A stretch of DNA of 16,308 bases from JAAYAY01 sp964429355 (GCA_964429355.1 CAYSCH010000215.1:1-16308), one strand, 5' to 3'; numbered from the stretch's first letter, positions 1 to 7,416 are shown. Notes: generated by a model not told the origin, from the letters alone. A program made the numbers and translations.

Positions 1-75
1 TGCAGCATCTTCTGCAGCGGCTTTTGTCGCAGAGCCAGGAACTCTCGCCCGTCTCGCTCCCTTCGCTCTTTTTGC

Positions 76-103
76 TTGACAGCAATCTCCAAAGCGGTAA
101 AAT
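76..103 (+). promoter_or_regulatory. Promoter of the blaI-blaR1-like operon
   Basis: A perfect -35 box TTGACA (76-81) and a -10 box TAAAAT (98-103) are separated by 16 bp. This is the best sigma-70-type promoter in the window. It sits 39 bp upstream of the repressor start codon, so transcription should begin around 110. That places the inverted repeat at 111-127 at or just after the start site, where a bound repressor would block transcription. Box identity is seen in the sequence; activity is inferred. Confidence 0.65.
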
Positions 104-110
104 CGTACTC

Positions 111-127
111 AGTCAGTTTGTCTGACT
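111..127. promoter_or_regulatory. Candidate operator (inverted repeat) for the BlaI-type repressor
   Basis: Perfect inverted repeat AGTCAG-N5-CTGACT, lying between the -10 box and the ribosome binding site of the repressor gene. BlaI/MecI/CopY proteins bind as dimers to short dyads and usually repress their own operon, so a dyad here is where an autoregulatory site is expected. It does not match the classical TACA/TGTA core of MecI, BlaI and CopY operators, so the assignment rests on position and symmetry. The right half with flanking bases, TGTCTGACT (119-127), recurs exactly at 568-576 just after the repressor stop codon. Confidence 0.45.
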
Positions 128-130
128 TAT

Positions 131-136
131 AAGAGG
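131..136 (+). promoter_or_regulatory. Ribosome binding site deciding the repressor start
   Basis: AAGAGG ends 5 nt before ATG at 142. An in-frame GTG at 136 overlaps the end of this site and so cannot use it. The ATG is therefore preferred. Confidence 0.6.
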
Positions 137-141
137 TGCCC

Positions 142-567
142 ATGGCGCGGTTGTTTCGTGATGTAACCGAAGGAGAACTCGGGGTCCTGAACGTGCTCTG
201 GGACAAGGGGCCCGTGACGATTCGCGAAGTGACCGACGCGGTCTATGCCGACGGGACAGTTGCCCAGTACGCCACCGTGCAGAAACTGTTGGAGCGGCTT
301 GAGAAGAAAGGTCACGTCCGAAGGGACCGGAGTAGCCGGGCCCATGTCTTTCAGGCGATCGTCGGTCGGGATGAGCTGATCGGTTGGGGGATGCAGGAGT
401 TGGCGAACGGACTCAGCGGTGGGTCGATCGTATCGCTTTTTGCCGAGCTGGTGAAACCGGTGCGGTTGACCGGCCGAGAGCGTGAATCCTTGCAGAATCT
501 GGTGGCAGAGCTGGAACGCCAGAGGCAGGGGGCCGAACGAAATGCTCCGCCCGGCGGGTCTGAGTGA
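142..567 (+). CDS. blaI: BlaI/MecI/CopY-family transcriptional repressor
   Basis: A 141-residue protein of the usual length for this family. Residues 5-75 form a winged-helix DNA-binding domain: a helix around TIREVTDAV, a recognition helix around residues 43-55 (YATVQKLLERLEKKG) and a wing near 59-73. The remainder (about 85-128) fits the helical dimerisation and cleavage region. In known systems the dimer represses its operon until a partner BlaR1/MecR1 protease is activated and the repressor is destroyed. The next gene encodes an M56 protease of that family, so the pairing is strong. The promoter and inverted repeat upstream suggest autoregulation. The family call is confident; the regulated stimulus is unknown and a beta-lactam role is doubtful, because the partner lacks a penicillin-binding domain. 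The symbol is used in the family sense only. Confidence 0.93.
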   Translation: MARLFRDVTEGELGVLNVLWDKGPVTIREVTDAVYADGTVAQYATVQKLLERLEKKGHVRRDRSSRAHVFQAIVGRDELIGWGMQELANGLSGGSIVSLFAELVKPVRLTGRERESLQNLVAELERQRQGAERNAPPGGSE

Positions 568-576
568 TGTCTGACT
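568..576 (+). promoter_or_regulatory. Second copy of the operator half-site
   Basis: TGTCTGACT directly follows the repressor stop codon and is identical to 119-127 in the operon operator. No matching left arm lies 5 nt upstream, so it is at best a half-site. It also overlaps the base of the hairpin at 573-608. Confidence 0.2.
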
Positions 577-608
577 GGGGCGCGACCACCGCAATGCAGC
601 CCCCAGTC
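573..608 (+). repeat. Hairpin between repressor and protease genes
   Basis: GACTGGGG (573-580) pairs perfectly with CCCCAGTC (601-608) across a 20-nt loop; a further U-G pair (572/609) may extend it. No T-tract follows, so it is not a standard intrinsic terminator. It occupies most of the 98-bp gap between the two genes and could act in mRNA processing, stability, or setting the repressor:protease ratio. The structure is seen; the role is inferred. Confidence 0.4.
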
Positions 609-650
609 GATATCGTGTGAAACGCCGGACAGTGTGGCCCCATCGGTTTT

Positions 651-659
651 GAAGGGGAG
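651..659 (+). promoter_or_regulatory. Ribosome binding site of the M56 protease gene
   Basis: GAAGGGGAG ends 6 nt before ATG 666 and supports that start. Confidence 0.6.
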
Positions 660-665
660 CGTGGG

Positions 666-3600
666 ATGCTTGAGATCGGCCTGAGCAATGCCTTGATGGC
701 CACGTTGTTGGCGGGGATTGCCGCGGTGTTCTCGGTGCGCAGGTGCCATCCCTCCCTCATTCACCTGACTTGTCTCCTGGTCTTCATCAAGCTGCTTGCG
801 CCGCCCATGATCTTACTTCCCCTGCCACTGGTGGAACGCGTTGTGGATGCAACGCCGGCTCGCGAGTCGGCGGCCTTGGCAAGCACCTTGCCGGAGGTGC
901 TCGGCCCCAACGCGGGCGGCGAGAGCCTGGCGATTCCAGTTCCTGGGCAGCCGCCGCTCTCAAGCCAGGACGATGCAGAGTCCTTTCTGCCGGATCTCGG
1001 TGCTTCGGGAAGCGGCGAGGTGGACGTCTGGGATCACGGCGTTATGCCAACGTCAGGCGGTTCATCCGGATCGCAATCGCCTGAGATCGAGAAGCCGGAA
1101 CCCTGGGAGATCCCTTCGCTGCGGGGCATTGCCGTTGGGGTGTGGCTCGGCGGAGCTCTGCTCTGGTTTGCCTTTGCCATCAACCGGGCGTGGCGTATCC
1201 ATCGGCTGATTGCCTATGCGAAGCCGGCTCCGCGGGAGCTTCGCGAGGAAATCCGGGAGATTTGCCGGCACATCGGGCTGACACGCTGCCCGGAGATCCA
1301 GATCGTTTCCGGCGTCATCTCGCCGATGGTCTGGGCGATCGGATGTCAACCACGGATCCTGATGCCGTCGGCGTTGCTTGAACGTCTCGATACCGACGAG
1401 CGTCGGACGGTGCTGACGCATGAGTTGGCCCACATCAAGCGGCGTGATACCTGGGTGCGGCTGGTGGAATTTGCGGCCTCGGGGCTCTACTGGTGGTTTC
1501 CAGTCGTCTGGCATGTGCGCGACTCGCTCCGGCGTGCCGAGGAGGAATGCTGCGACGCCTGGGTGACCTTCCTATTGCCCGATTCATACCGAGCTTATGC
1601 GTCGGCATTGTTGAAAACGCTCGAGTTCTTTGGTGAACAATCCGAACGCCGGTCCGTGCTCCATTCGCTCGGCAGCGGGGTGGGTGGCTTCCGGATGATG
1701 GAAAGGAGGTTGACGATGATCTATCGGCACGAGAGACCTGTGCGGCTCGGCGGATTCGGATATGCGGGTTTGGTCGTTCTGTCGGCGGTCTTCCTGCCGG
1801 TGGCTCTGGCCCAGGCACCACAGGCTCCCTCCGGCACGGCTCCGGCAGTGGAAGCCGAGGCGGCAGAATCCTCGAAATCTGCGGCCGACGAGCCTGCGGC
1901 GGCGGACGCTGCGGCCAACGCCGCGACGCCAAAGACTGAGCGAGAGTTTCAACTCGTGGATTCGTTCGACGGGAAATTCTCACTTCCGTGGAAACAGGTT
2001 CGGCCCGATCCTACGCATTTTTCGCTGGAGAAGAACCCGGGCAGCCTGACGATCACCACGCAGCCGGGGACCATTTACGGCGATGAGATGACGGCGGGGC
2101 CGGAAGTGCGCCCCAGGAACTTGTTCCTGGTCCCCAATCCGGCGGTGGAAAAGGGGGATTTTGTGTTAACGGTGAGTATTGCCAATTTCCGGCCCCAGGT
2201 TCCGTACCAGCAGGCGGGGCTGCTGGTGTACGACGACGACGACAACTATGTCAAGTGGGCGGTCCAGCATGCCCGTTACGGTCCTTCTTTCGCATTCCTG
2301 AAAGAGACGAACCGTGAAGCCATCGGCCTCTACTACGATATCGCAGGTGCAGCCAGTTCCGAGCGCGTCTGGCTGCGGATCACCAAGTGCGGCAAGCTGT
2401 ATCGGTATGCGACCAGCACCGACGGCGACGAATTCCAGTTGCTTGGCCAGAAGGAATGGGGCGACGGCTCGCCGCAGTGGGTTGGAATTGTTGCGAAGAA
2501 CTCCCAGGCGATCGAGGAGATGGATGCGGTGTTCGAGAGCTTCGAAGTACGTTCGCCCTCGCCCGGCGAAGTGGATCCGGCCGCGATTGCGGCCCTCGAG
2601 GAGATCCGGGGGACGTGGGATGTCGCCACGATGCGGGCCGCCGGCGAGAAGGTGGAAGGGATACGACCGGCAAGGTTCGCATTTGAAGAGACGGAGGTCG
2701 TGGTCACCGAGATCGGCAGGCCCGTGACGATTCCGTACCACGTGGAAGTGCGGGACGGGAACAAGGAACTGTTCATGGAGACTGAGATCCTCGGCGAGGG
2801 TTCACGTGCCTTCTTTCGCCGGGAAGGAGAGACGCTTTCCATCTGTTTTCCTGGCGGGGACAAGCTTCCCGAGGCCAAGGACTGGAACGCGGAGAACGGG
2901 GAGGGACACCTGCTCGTCCAGTTGCGCCGGACACCACCCCTCGTGGTGGCGGCGATCCGGCGGTGCACCGGGTCGCGCCAGAAATGTATATACCGGATCG
3001 ACAGCAACGGCGATGGCGACCTGGCACTGGCAGAGTTCCAGGCCGATTGGCCAACACCGGAAGGCAAGCAACGCGCGGCTGAAGTCTTCAACTCGCTCGA
3101 TCGCAACGAGGATGGGCGCGTCGTGTACGACGAGTTCTGCACGAAGCCGAAGCAAGCCGAGTTCGGGTTTGCCGATTTCGACCTGGACCGCCAGATTTCG
3201 ATGGAAGAGTTCAGCGTGAGCGAGATGAGTTACGCCCCTGCATCTCATGTCAAGAAGGTCTTTGCCGCCCTGGATCAAGATGGGAGTGGTTCTCTTTCGT
3301 ATGAGGAGCACTCGCTGCGAAATGACCAGTCGTGGTTTGTGAAACTGGACGTGAACGAAGATGGGGAGATGTCGCTCGCAGAGTATTCGGCTCGAAATAC
3401 GCGCCTGGTGAACAACGGAACGGTCAAGCAGGTCTTCAGTGCCATGGATCGCGATGGGAGCGGGGCGCTCAGCTTGGAGGAGTTCTCAAGTAAGCCCGTC
3501 GAAGCCGTTTTCGGTATGCGTGACGAGGACGCCAGCAACGCGCTGGAACTGCAGGAGTTCCTGTTCTGGAAAAAGACCCCGGAAGAAAAAGAGAAGGGCA

Positions 3601-3875
3601 AGGCGGAGTTCGCCGAGCGCGACGCCGACAAGAGCGGGGGACTCTCGCTGCGAGAGTACAGCTACCGCAGCGAGGATGAACTGTTCTGGAAGGCAGACAC
3701 CAACGGAAACGCCCGTCTCAGCCGGGTCGAGTTCGAACGTAGCGAGTTCGGCCGCAGCGTGATCGACATCGCCTTGGTGTTCCAAACGCTGGATCGCGAC
3801 CACGACAACAGTATCTCGCTCACCGAATTTCGTGAGTATGATCGTTCGGGGAAGCGTGATCAGAAGGAGACGTGA
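666..3875 (+). CDS. BlaR1/MecR1-like M56 membrane metalloprotease with ConA-like, TIGR03067 and EF-hand sensor region
   Basis: 1069 residues. Helices near 7-24, 31-52, 152-172 and 362-381 match BlaR1 topology: two helices, an outer loop of about 100 residues, a third helix, a cytoplasmic protease, then a fourth helix. The protease has the zinc motif HELAH (252-256) and the downstream ExxCD glutamate E293. After helix 4 comes an Ala/Glu-rich linker (about 383-425), then a DUF1349/concanavalin-like domain (about 430-625, with AGLLVYDDDDNYVKW), a TIGR03067-type lipocalin-like domain (about 642-758, starting EEIRGTWDV), and ten EF-hand loops from 779 to the end. The first loop Asp residues are 779, 812, 837, 870, 895, 928, 953, 986, 1011 and 1043. 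Every loop keeps the final Glu; loops 3, 7, 9 and 10 lack the central Gly. By family analogy the protease cleaves or destabilises the BlaI-type repressor encoded just upstream when the outer part senses its signal. The classical penicillin-binding sensor is absent, so the stimulus is probably not a beta-lactam; Ca2+, a glycan or an envelope state are possibilities. Domain calls are from motifs read by eye. Confidence 0.9.
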   Translation: MLEIGLSNALMATLLAGIAAVFSVRRCHPSLIHLTCLLVFIKLLAPPMILLPLPLVERVVDATPARESAALASTLPEVLGPNAGGESLAIPVPGQPPLSSQDDAESFLPDLGASGSGEVDVWDHGVMPTSGGSSGSQSPEIEKPEPWEIPSLRGIAVGVWLGGALLWFAFAINRAWRIHRLIAYAKPAPRELREEIREICRHIGLTRCPEIQIVSGVISPMVWAIGCQPRILMPSALLERLDTDERRTVLTHELAHIKRRDTWVRLVEFAASGLYWWFPVVWHVRDSLRRAEEECCDAWVTFLLPDSYRAYASALLKTLEFFGEQSERRSVLHSLGSGVGGFRMMERRLTMIYRHERPVRLGGFGYAGLVVLSAVFLPVALAQAPQAPSGTAPAVEAEAAESSKSAADEPAAADAAANAATPKTEREFQLVDSFDGKFSLPWKQVRPDPTHFSLEKNPGSLTITTQPGTIYGDEMTAGPEVRPRNLFLVPNPAVEKGDFVLTVSIANFRPQVPYQQAGLLVYDDDDNYVKWAVQHARYGPSFAFLKETNREAIGLYYDIAGAASSERVWLRITKCGKLYRYATSTDGDEFQLLGQKEWGDGSPQWVGIVAKNSQAIEEMDAVFESFEVRSPSPGEVDPAAIAALEEIRGTWDVATMRAAGEKVEGIRPARFAFEETEVVVTEIGRPVTIPYHVEVRDGNKELFMETEILGEGSRAFFRREGETLSICFPGGDKLPEAKDWNAENGEGHLLVQLRRTPPLVVAAIRRCTGSRQKCIYRIDSNGDGDLALAEFQADWPTPEGKQRAAEVFNSLDRNEDGRVVYDEFCTKPKQAEFGFADFDLDRQISMEEFSVSEMSYAPASHVKKVFAALDQDGSGSLSYEEHSLRNDQSWFVKLDVNEDGEMSLAEYSARNTRLVNNGTVKQVFSAMDRDGSGALSLEEFSSKPVEAVFGMRDEDASNALELQEFLFWKKTPEEKEKGKAEFAERDADKSGGLSLREYSYRSEDELFWKADTNGNARLSRVEFERSEFGRSVIDIALVFQTLDRDHDNSISLTEFREYDRSGKRDQKET
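2997..3866 (+). repeat. Five tandem 58-residue (174-bp) EF-hand-pair repeats within the protease gene
   Basis: The first Asp of successive EF loops is spaced 33, 25, 33, 25, 33, 25, 33, 25 and 32 residues apart. This defines five units of 58 residues, each with two Ca2+-binding loops, starting near residues 778, 836, 894, 952 and 1010. Each unit has a conserved aromatic two to four residues before loop 1, a VF.xLD-like lead into loop 2 and an EF/EY/EH after each loop. The units have diverged in sequence, so the expansion is not recent. Confidence 0.8.
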
Positions 3876-3888
3876 GTGACCGTCACTC
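3874..3888. terminator. Palindrome spanning two convergent stop codons (possible bidirectional terminator)
   Basis: GAGTGAC-C-GTCACTC is a perfect 7+1+7 inverted repeat. The + gene stop (TGA 3873-3875) starts at its left edge and the - gene stop (TGA, 3885-3883) lies in its right arm. An alternative stem pairs AAGGAG (3864-3869) with CTCCTT (3886-3891). No T-tract follows on either strand, so intrinsic termination is uncertain, but nothing else separates the convergent genes. Confidence 0.3.
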
Positions 3889-6800
3889 CTTCCCCTGTTC
3901 CAGCACGGCCTTGGCGTGACGGGCGAAGTGGCCCCGCAGGTCTTTGGTGTACTCCGTGAGGATCTGCAGGCCCATGCTGCCGTAGTCGCCGCAGCGGTAA
4001 AGAGCCCGGGCCAATGCCAGTTCGCGGAGCGAATCGCGCCGCGTCTGCACGGCATTCGTTCCATCGGGACTCCGCTGATCGGCTATCCGCGCGTCCTCCA
4101 CCGTGTAGATCACGTAGCCCGACATGCTGGGCTTGGTAAGCAATTCGGCCAGCGGTTGGGCTCCCCGACGATCGCCGATCAGTTCCAAGGCCAGGCCCAC
4201 GGCGCGGTGGTGGGAAAACTCCGATTCGGCCGTCAGCAGTTTACCCTTCTCCACAATCGCGTCGATCCCACGCGGGTTGCCGGCCCGCCCCAGGGCCACG
4301 ATCAGCCGGTCGAGCGGACTGAGGGCCGAGCCGAACTGGCCCATACCGCGGTAGTTCCAGCCTTCATCCCAGGCTTCGTAAGTCCGTACTTTCTCGATCA
4401 GCACGTCGAGCCCGAGATCGTCGCCCAGAACGGCCAGGGCGTGGGCGTAGACCAACTTGCCTTCCCCCTCGGCCGCCTGAAACGCCTTCTTGAGCAGGGG
4501 CAAAGCAACATCCGGCCGGGCGAGGATGATCGAGGCGGCCTGCCCTTCAGCAGGCAGGGCTTCGACCGCCGCGGCCACCTTCTCCTCCGGGATCGGATAG
4601 GAGTCTTTCTGTTCGAGAACCTCCTTGGGAAGGTTGCCGACTCCCACGAGGTGCTCCTGGAGCTGGCGGATGTCGATTTCACGCAACTTGACTCCAGCCC
4701 GCGAGACCATGGCCGCGGCCACCCCCAGTGCGTAGCCCTGGTTCTGGAGGTCCGGCTGCATACGCGTCAGTGGCACGGCATCGCGATCGACACTCATTCC
4801 CAGCCCGCCGACGAGAATGCCTTCCAGTCCTTTGGGCAGAGAACAGCGATAGGGCACATTCACATACACGCCGACCTTCTCCGGATGATTCAGCTCGAGG
4901 TAGGGATCCACCGTGTACCCATGCGTGTCGAAGTTGCTGTAGGCGATCTGGATCGTGTCGGGATAAGTCCGCAGATTGAACTGGTCGAGGATCGTCATGC
5001 TGAAATCGCCGACCACACGCCGCCGTTCCCGGGTATCGATCAACTTGCCGTGGTCGAAGGCGTCCGGGTACTTGTCCTTGGAAAACACAAACATCTGCCA
5101 GACATCGACCATGTCGGTTTCGTCGGTGATGGTGAAGTCGGTGTTGTTGTAGGTTCCACCCAGCCGTGTGCCCGGCAGTCCGGTGCCTTGCATGGCCAGT
5201 TCGCGGTGATCGGTGTAGTCGACTGCGGCCCCAGCGGCTGCAGCGATGTCGGAGTTGCCCGTGGTGTCGATGACCACATCAGCCAACACAACTCCCCGGC
5301 CCCAGGTGGAGGCAACCACAACTCCATCGACCTGTTTGCCGTCGACCACCGCTCCGCAACCGACCGTGCCGAACCAGATGTCCGCGCCGGCGTCGAGAAG
5401 CTGCTTGCGCCACCACTCGATCCTTTGCTGGGGGACCCAGGTCTTCTTGCCGTCTTCCACGGTGGCACTGAAACCAATGCGGTTTCCCCAGTAGTAGTTG
5501 GAGATGGTTCCCGCGGTTCCCACGCCCCCCAGCTCGTGGAGATACTCGACAACCAACGTTCGGGCTCCTTGCCGAGCCGCACCAATCCCGGCCGGTGCGC
5601 CGGTAGTGCCTCCCCCGATCACGACAACGTCGTAACGGGCAAGCACCGGCAGCGAGCCGGCAGGTTGGGCAACCGTGGCAAGGCCTTCGTCGACCGGGCG
5701 GGTCCCGCTGAGAAATTCTCCCACATCCCGTTGCGGAGCGTCCTGCACGACCGGGCCGATCCGGACAGTGAGACCCTGCCCTTGCGCGGTGCCAGCCGCT
5801 TCGGCCGCGGCCGCTTTTCCGATTCGGCTGCCCATGGCAATCAGCGAAACAGGACGCAGGAGTTGCTCGGCCTGCTCTCGGGAGACCTGGGCACAACCTC
5901 CCAGAAGGTAGATCCCCTCGATTCCCTGGGGCCGGAACGAATCCAGCGAGAGTGACGCGACATCCGTCCAGGCACCTTCTCCAGCAGCACGGGCGATCAT
6001 CGGATCGGTCGGCACATGGAACAGGCCGTCGGACGTGTACTGCTGCTCCGAGTGGTAGGTGAGATTGCGAGCGGCCTGGTCTGCGGCTGCCCAGGCGGCC
6101 GGGCTGTCGTCAGCCAATGGCAGACGAATCGAATACTCGATCAACGAGAACCGGTTGCTGGAAGTCTTGGCGGGGTTCGGATAGGGGCCGATATAGGGCT
6201 GGCCCACGATGCGGGAAGTCATGTTGTCGGCCTCACACGGCTCTCCGCCGATCACCACACGGCGAAATGTGTGCATTCCAGACTGGAACGGCTGGAACTC
6301 GGCTCCGGCCATACGGGCCACGTGGCCACGATCGGTCGCGTCGATGATCACCTTGGCGAGCACCGCCTGACGCCCGGCGCGGTTTGACATAACCAGGCCG
6401 CCGATCCGCCCTGCCTTGTCGACGAGGATCTCGGTCGGCTGACATCCGTAGAGATATTCGACACCGGCTGCCAGCAGGGCATTGTCGAGGGTCCGCTTCA
6501 CGTGCATCGGACGGGGCGGTCTCGAGGCCGAAACCGCGGTCGGTTTGGGAGACGGCGATGCACCAAGGATTTCGATCTCACCCAGCAGGACTCGTGCTTC
6601 CGCCTCGGGCTTGCGAACGTCGTATTGGAGGTAACGGGTTCGACGTCCCACTTCAACCGCAAGGGTCGAAACTGCCTCGGCCGACGTCCGCTCTACCGAG
6701 CCGACTGGAGTCCACGTCTCCTTGTCGTCCGAAATAGAAACATCGACGCGGCTGACCATGAAGTTGCCTGGTGCCTGGCCGGAACCTCGATAGAAAGCCA

Positions 6801-7338
6801 TCAATCGGGCTTCCTTGACCTCTTTGACCTCTCCCAGGTCGATGGTGAGCGTGACATCTCCGTCGTACTGAACACTCTCGGTGGAGGCATCGGACCACTT
6901 GCCGTCGCCGAGCAAGGTTGGAGGGGTCGAGTCGCGGTGCGCCTGTGCCGCAGGAAGGCTGGCCTCATAGGTGAAATGGATCGCATCGGGATGTGGCCCG
7001 CTCTGCTCCTGAATGGGATCGTTGTAGAGCTGTTCGGCAAGAGCCCCGGCGGGTTTCTCTCCCTCCTCCAACCAGAGGCGAAGCAGACCGGCCATGTCGT
7101 CGCCCAAATAGGGACGCGGGGCCGCCAGAAATACCTTGGCCCCAGCCTCGGCGGCTTCGACCGCCGCAGAAACGGCACCCACACCCCCGCCAACTACGGC
7201 AACGTCCACCTCGTAGGCCACCGGGACTTCGCGAGCCGGCTGGTTGATCGCCTGCGATTCGGCCCCGGCCTGAACCCCGGCCGACAGAAGCAAGAGCATC
7301 GCCAGGAAAGCCGTAGGGAGCAAGGTGCGCCGCGACAT
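3883..7338 (-). CDS. Exported tandem FAD-dependent oxidoreductase with inserted F5/8 (discoidin)-like domain and HEAT-like tail
   Basis: 1151 residues from ATG at 7338, chosen because AAGGAG lies 6 nt upstream and the protein then begins with a signal peptide (MSRRTLLPTAFLAMLLLL...). SRRTLL resembles a twin-arginine motif, plausible for a flavoprotein exported folded. Module 1 (FAD_oxidored type) starts with a Rossmann GGGVGA at 50-55. An F5/8 type C-like beta domain is inserted at about 135-258 (LTIDLGEVKEVKEARLMAFY), and the module ends near 560 with LYGCQP, DATDRGHVARMAG and YLLGGCAQ-type segments. Module 2 has a second Rossmann motif, GGGTTG (575-580), with the acidic residue and GG motif of the family (VVEYLHELGG). 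From about 926 onward helical HEAT/PBS-like repeats follow. Module 1 lacks the acidic residue and GG, having VFLAAPRPYLGDD instead. The substrate is unknown; the discoidin-like domain hints at glycan or surface binding. The family call is firm, the reaction is not. It appears monocistronic, being preceded by a terminator. Confidence 0.88.
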   Translation of the reverse strand: MSRRTLLPTAFLAMLLLLSAGVQAGAESQAINQPAREVPVAYEVDVAVVGGGVGAVSAAVEAAEAGAKVFLAAPRPYLGDDMAGLLRLWLEEGEKPAGALAEQLYNDPIQEQSGPHPDAIHFTYEASLPAAQAHRDSTPPTLLGDGKWSDASTESVQYDGDVTLTIDLGEVKEVKEARLMAFYRGSGQAPGNFMVSRVDVSISDDKETWTPVGSVERTSAEAVSTLAVEVGRRTRYLQYDVRKPEAEARVLLGEIEILGASPSPKPTAVSASRPPRPMHVKRTLDNALLAAGVEYLYGCQPTEILVDKAGRIGGLVMSNRAGRQAVLAKVIIDATDRGHVARMAGAEFQPFQSGMHTFRRVVIGGEPCEADNMTSRIVGQPYIGPYPNPAKTSSNRFSLIEYSIRLPLADDSPAAWAAADQAARNLTYHSEQQYTSDGLFHVPTDPMIARAAGEGAWTDVASLSLDSFRPQGIEGIYLLGGCAQVSREQAEQLLRPVSLIAMGSRIGKAAAAEAAGTAQGQGLTVRIGPVVQDAPQRDVGEFLSGTRPVDEGLATVAQPAGSLPVLARYDVVVIGGGTTGAPAGIGAARQGARTLVVEYLHELGGVGTAGTISNYYWGNRIGFSATVEDGKKTWVPQQRIEWWRKQLLDAGADIWFGTVGCGAVVDGKQVDGVVVASTWGRGVVLADVVIDTTGNSDIAAAAGAAVDYTDHRELAMQGTGLPGTRLGGTYNNTDFTITDETDMVDVWQMFVFSKDKYPDAFDHGKLIDTRERRRVVGDFSMTILDQFNLRTYPDTIQIAYSNFDTHGYTVDPYLELNHPEKVGVYVNVPYRCSLPKGLEGILVGGLGMSVDRDAVPLTRMQPDLQNQGYALGVAAAMVSRAGVKLREIDIRQLQEHLVGVGNLPKEVLEQKDSYPIPEEKVAAAVEALPAEGQAASIILARPDVALPLLKKAFQAAEGEGKLVYAHALAVLGDDLGLDVLIEKVRTYEAWDEGWNYRGMGQFGSALSPLDRLIVALGRAGNPRGIDAIVEKGKLLTAESEFSHHRAVGLALELIGDRRGAQPLAELLTKPSMSGYVIYTVEDARIADQRSPDGTNAVQTRRDSLRELALARALYRCGDYGSMGLQILTEYTKDLRGHFARHAKAVLEQGKE

Positions 7339-7344
7339 CGTTAT

Positions 7345-7350
7345 CTCCTT
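7345..7350 (-). promoter_or_regulatory. Ribosome binding site deciding the oxidoreductase start
   Basis: On the - strand AAGGAG ends 6 nt before ATG 7338. The reading frame stays open upstream to 7488, but that extension has no such site, crosses the terminator and would bury the signal peptide. Confidence 0.75.
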
Positions 7351-7369
7351 CTTCAGGCCTTGTTCTGCA

Positions 7370-7384
7370 ACATGGGACCCATGT
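7370..7384. promoter_or_regulatory. Palindrome in the oxidoreductase leader
   Basis: ACATGGG-A-CCCATGT is a perfect 7+1+7 inverted repeat, 31 bp upstream of the start codon and downstream of the candidate promoter. It could be an operator or an mRNA stem. No binding protein is suggested by the sequence. Confidence 0.3.
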
Positions 7385-7393
7385 CTTGTCCCA

Positions 7394-7416
7394 GGCCTTC
7401 CGATTGTGGCCTTCCG
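7394..7416. repeat. Short direct repeat overlapping the candidate oxidoreductase promoter
   Basis: GGCCTTCCG occurs at 7394-7402 and 7408-7416, 14 bp apart from start to start. The pair flanks and touches the candidate -10 box (7403-7408), a common placement for activator or repressor sites. Confidence 0.3.

Noticed and set aside
136..141. GTG at 136 as start of the BlaI-type repressor.
   Set aside because: It overlaps the AAGAGG site; ATG 142 has correct spacing and gives the usual family N terminus.
1..143. A stop-free - strand frame running off the left edge, starting with ATG at 143 (about 47 codons, Lys/Arg/Glu-rich, QKERRERDGREFLALRQK-like).
   Set aside because: Its ATG arises from the CCATGG palindrome at the repressor start, it has no ribosome binding site, and it runs antisense through a near-consensus promoter. 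It could be a real divergent gene only if sequence left of the window continues the frame.
3916..5955. A 679-codon open frame on the + strand.
   Set aside because: It lies wholly antisense to the oxidoreductase, whose modules are recognisable. Its translation shows no family features and is explained by GC-rich codon bias.
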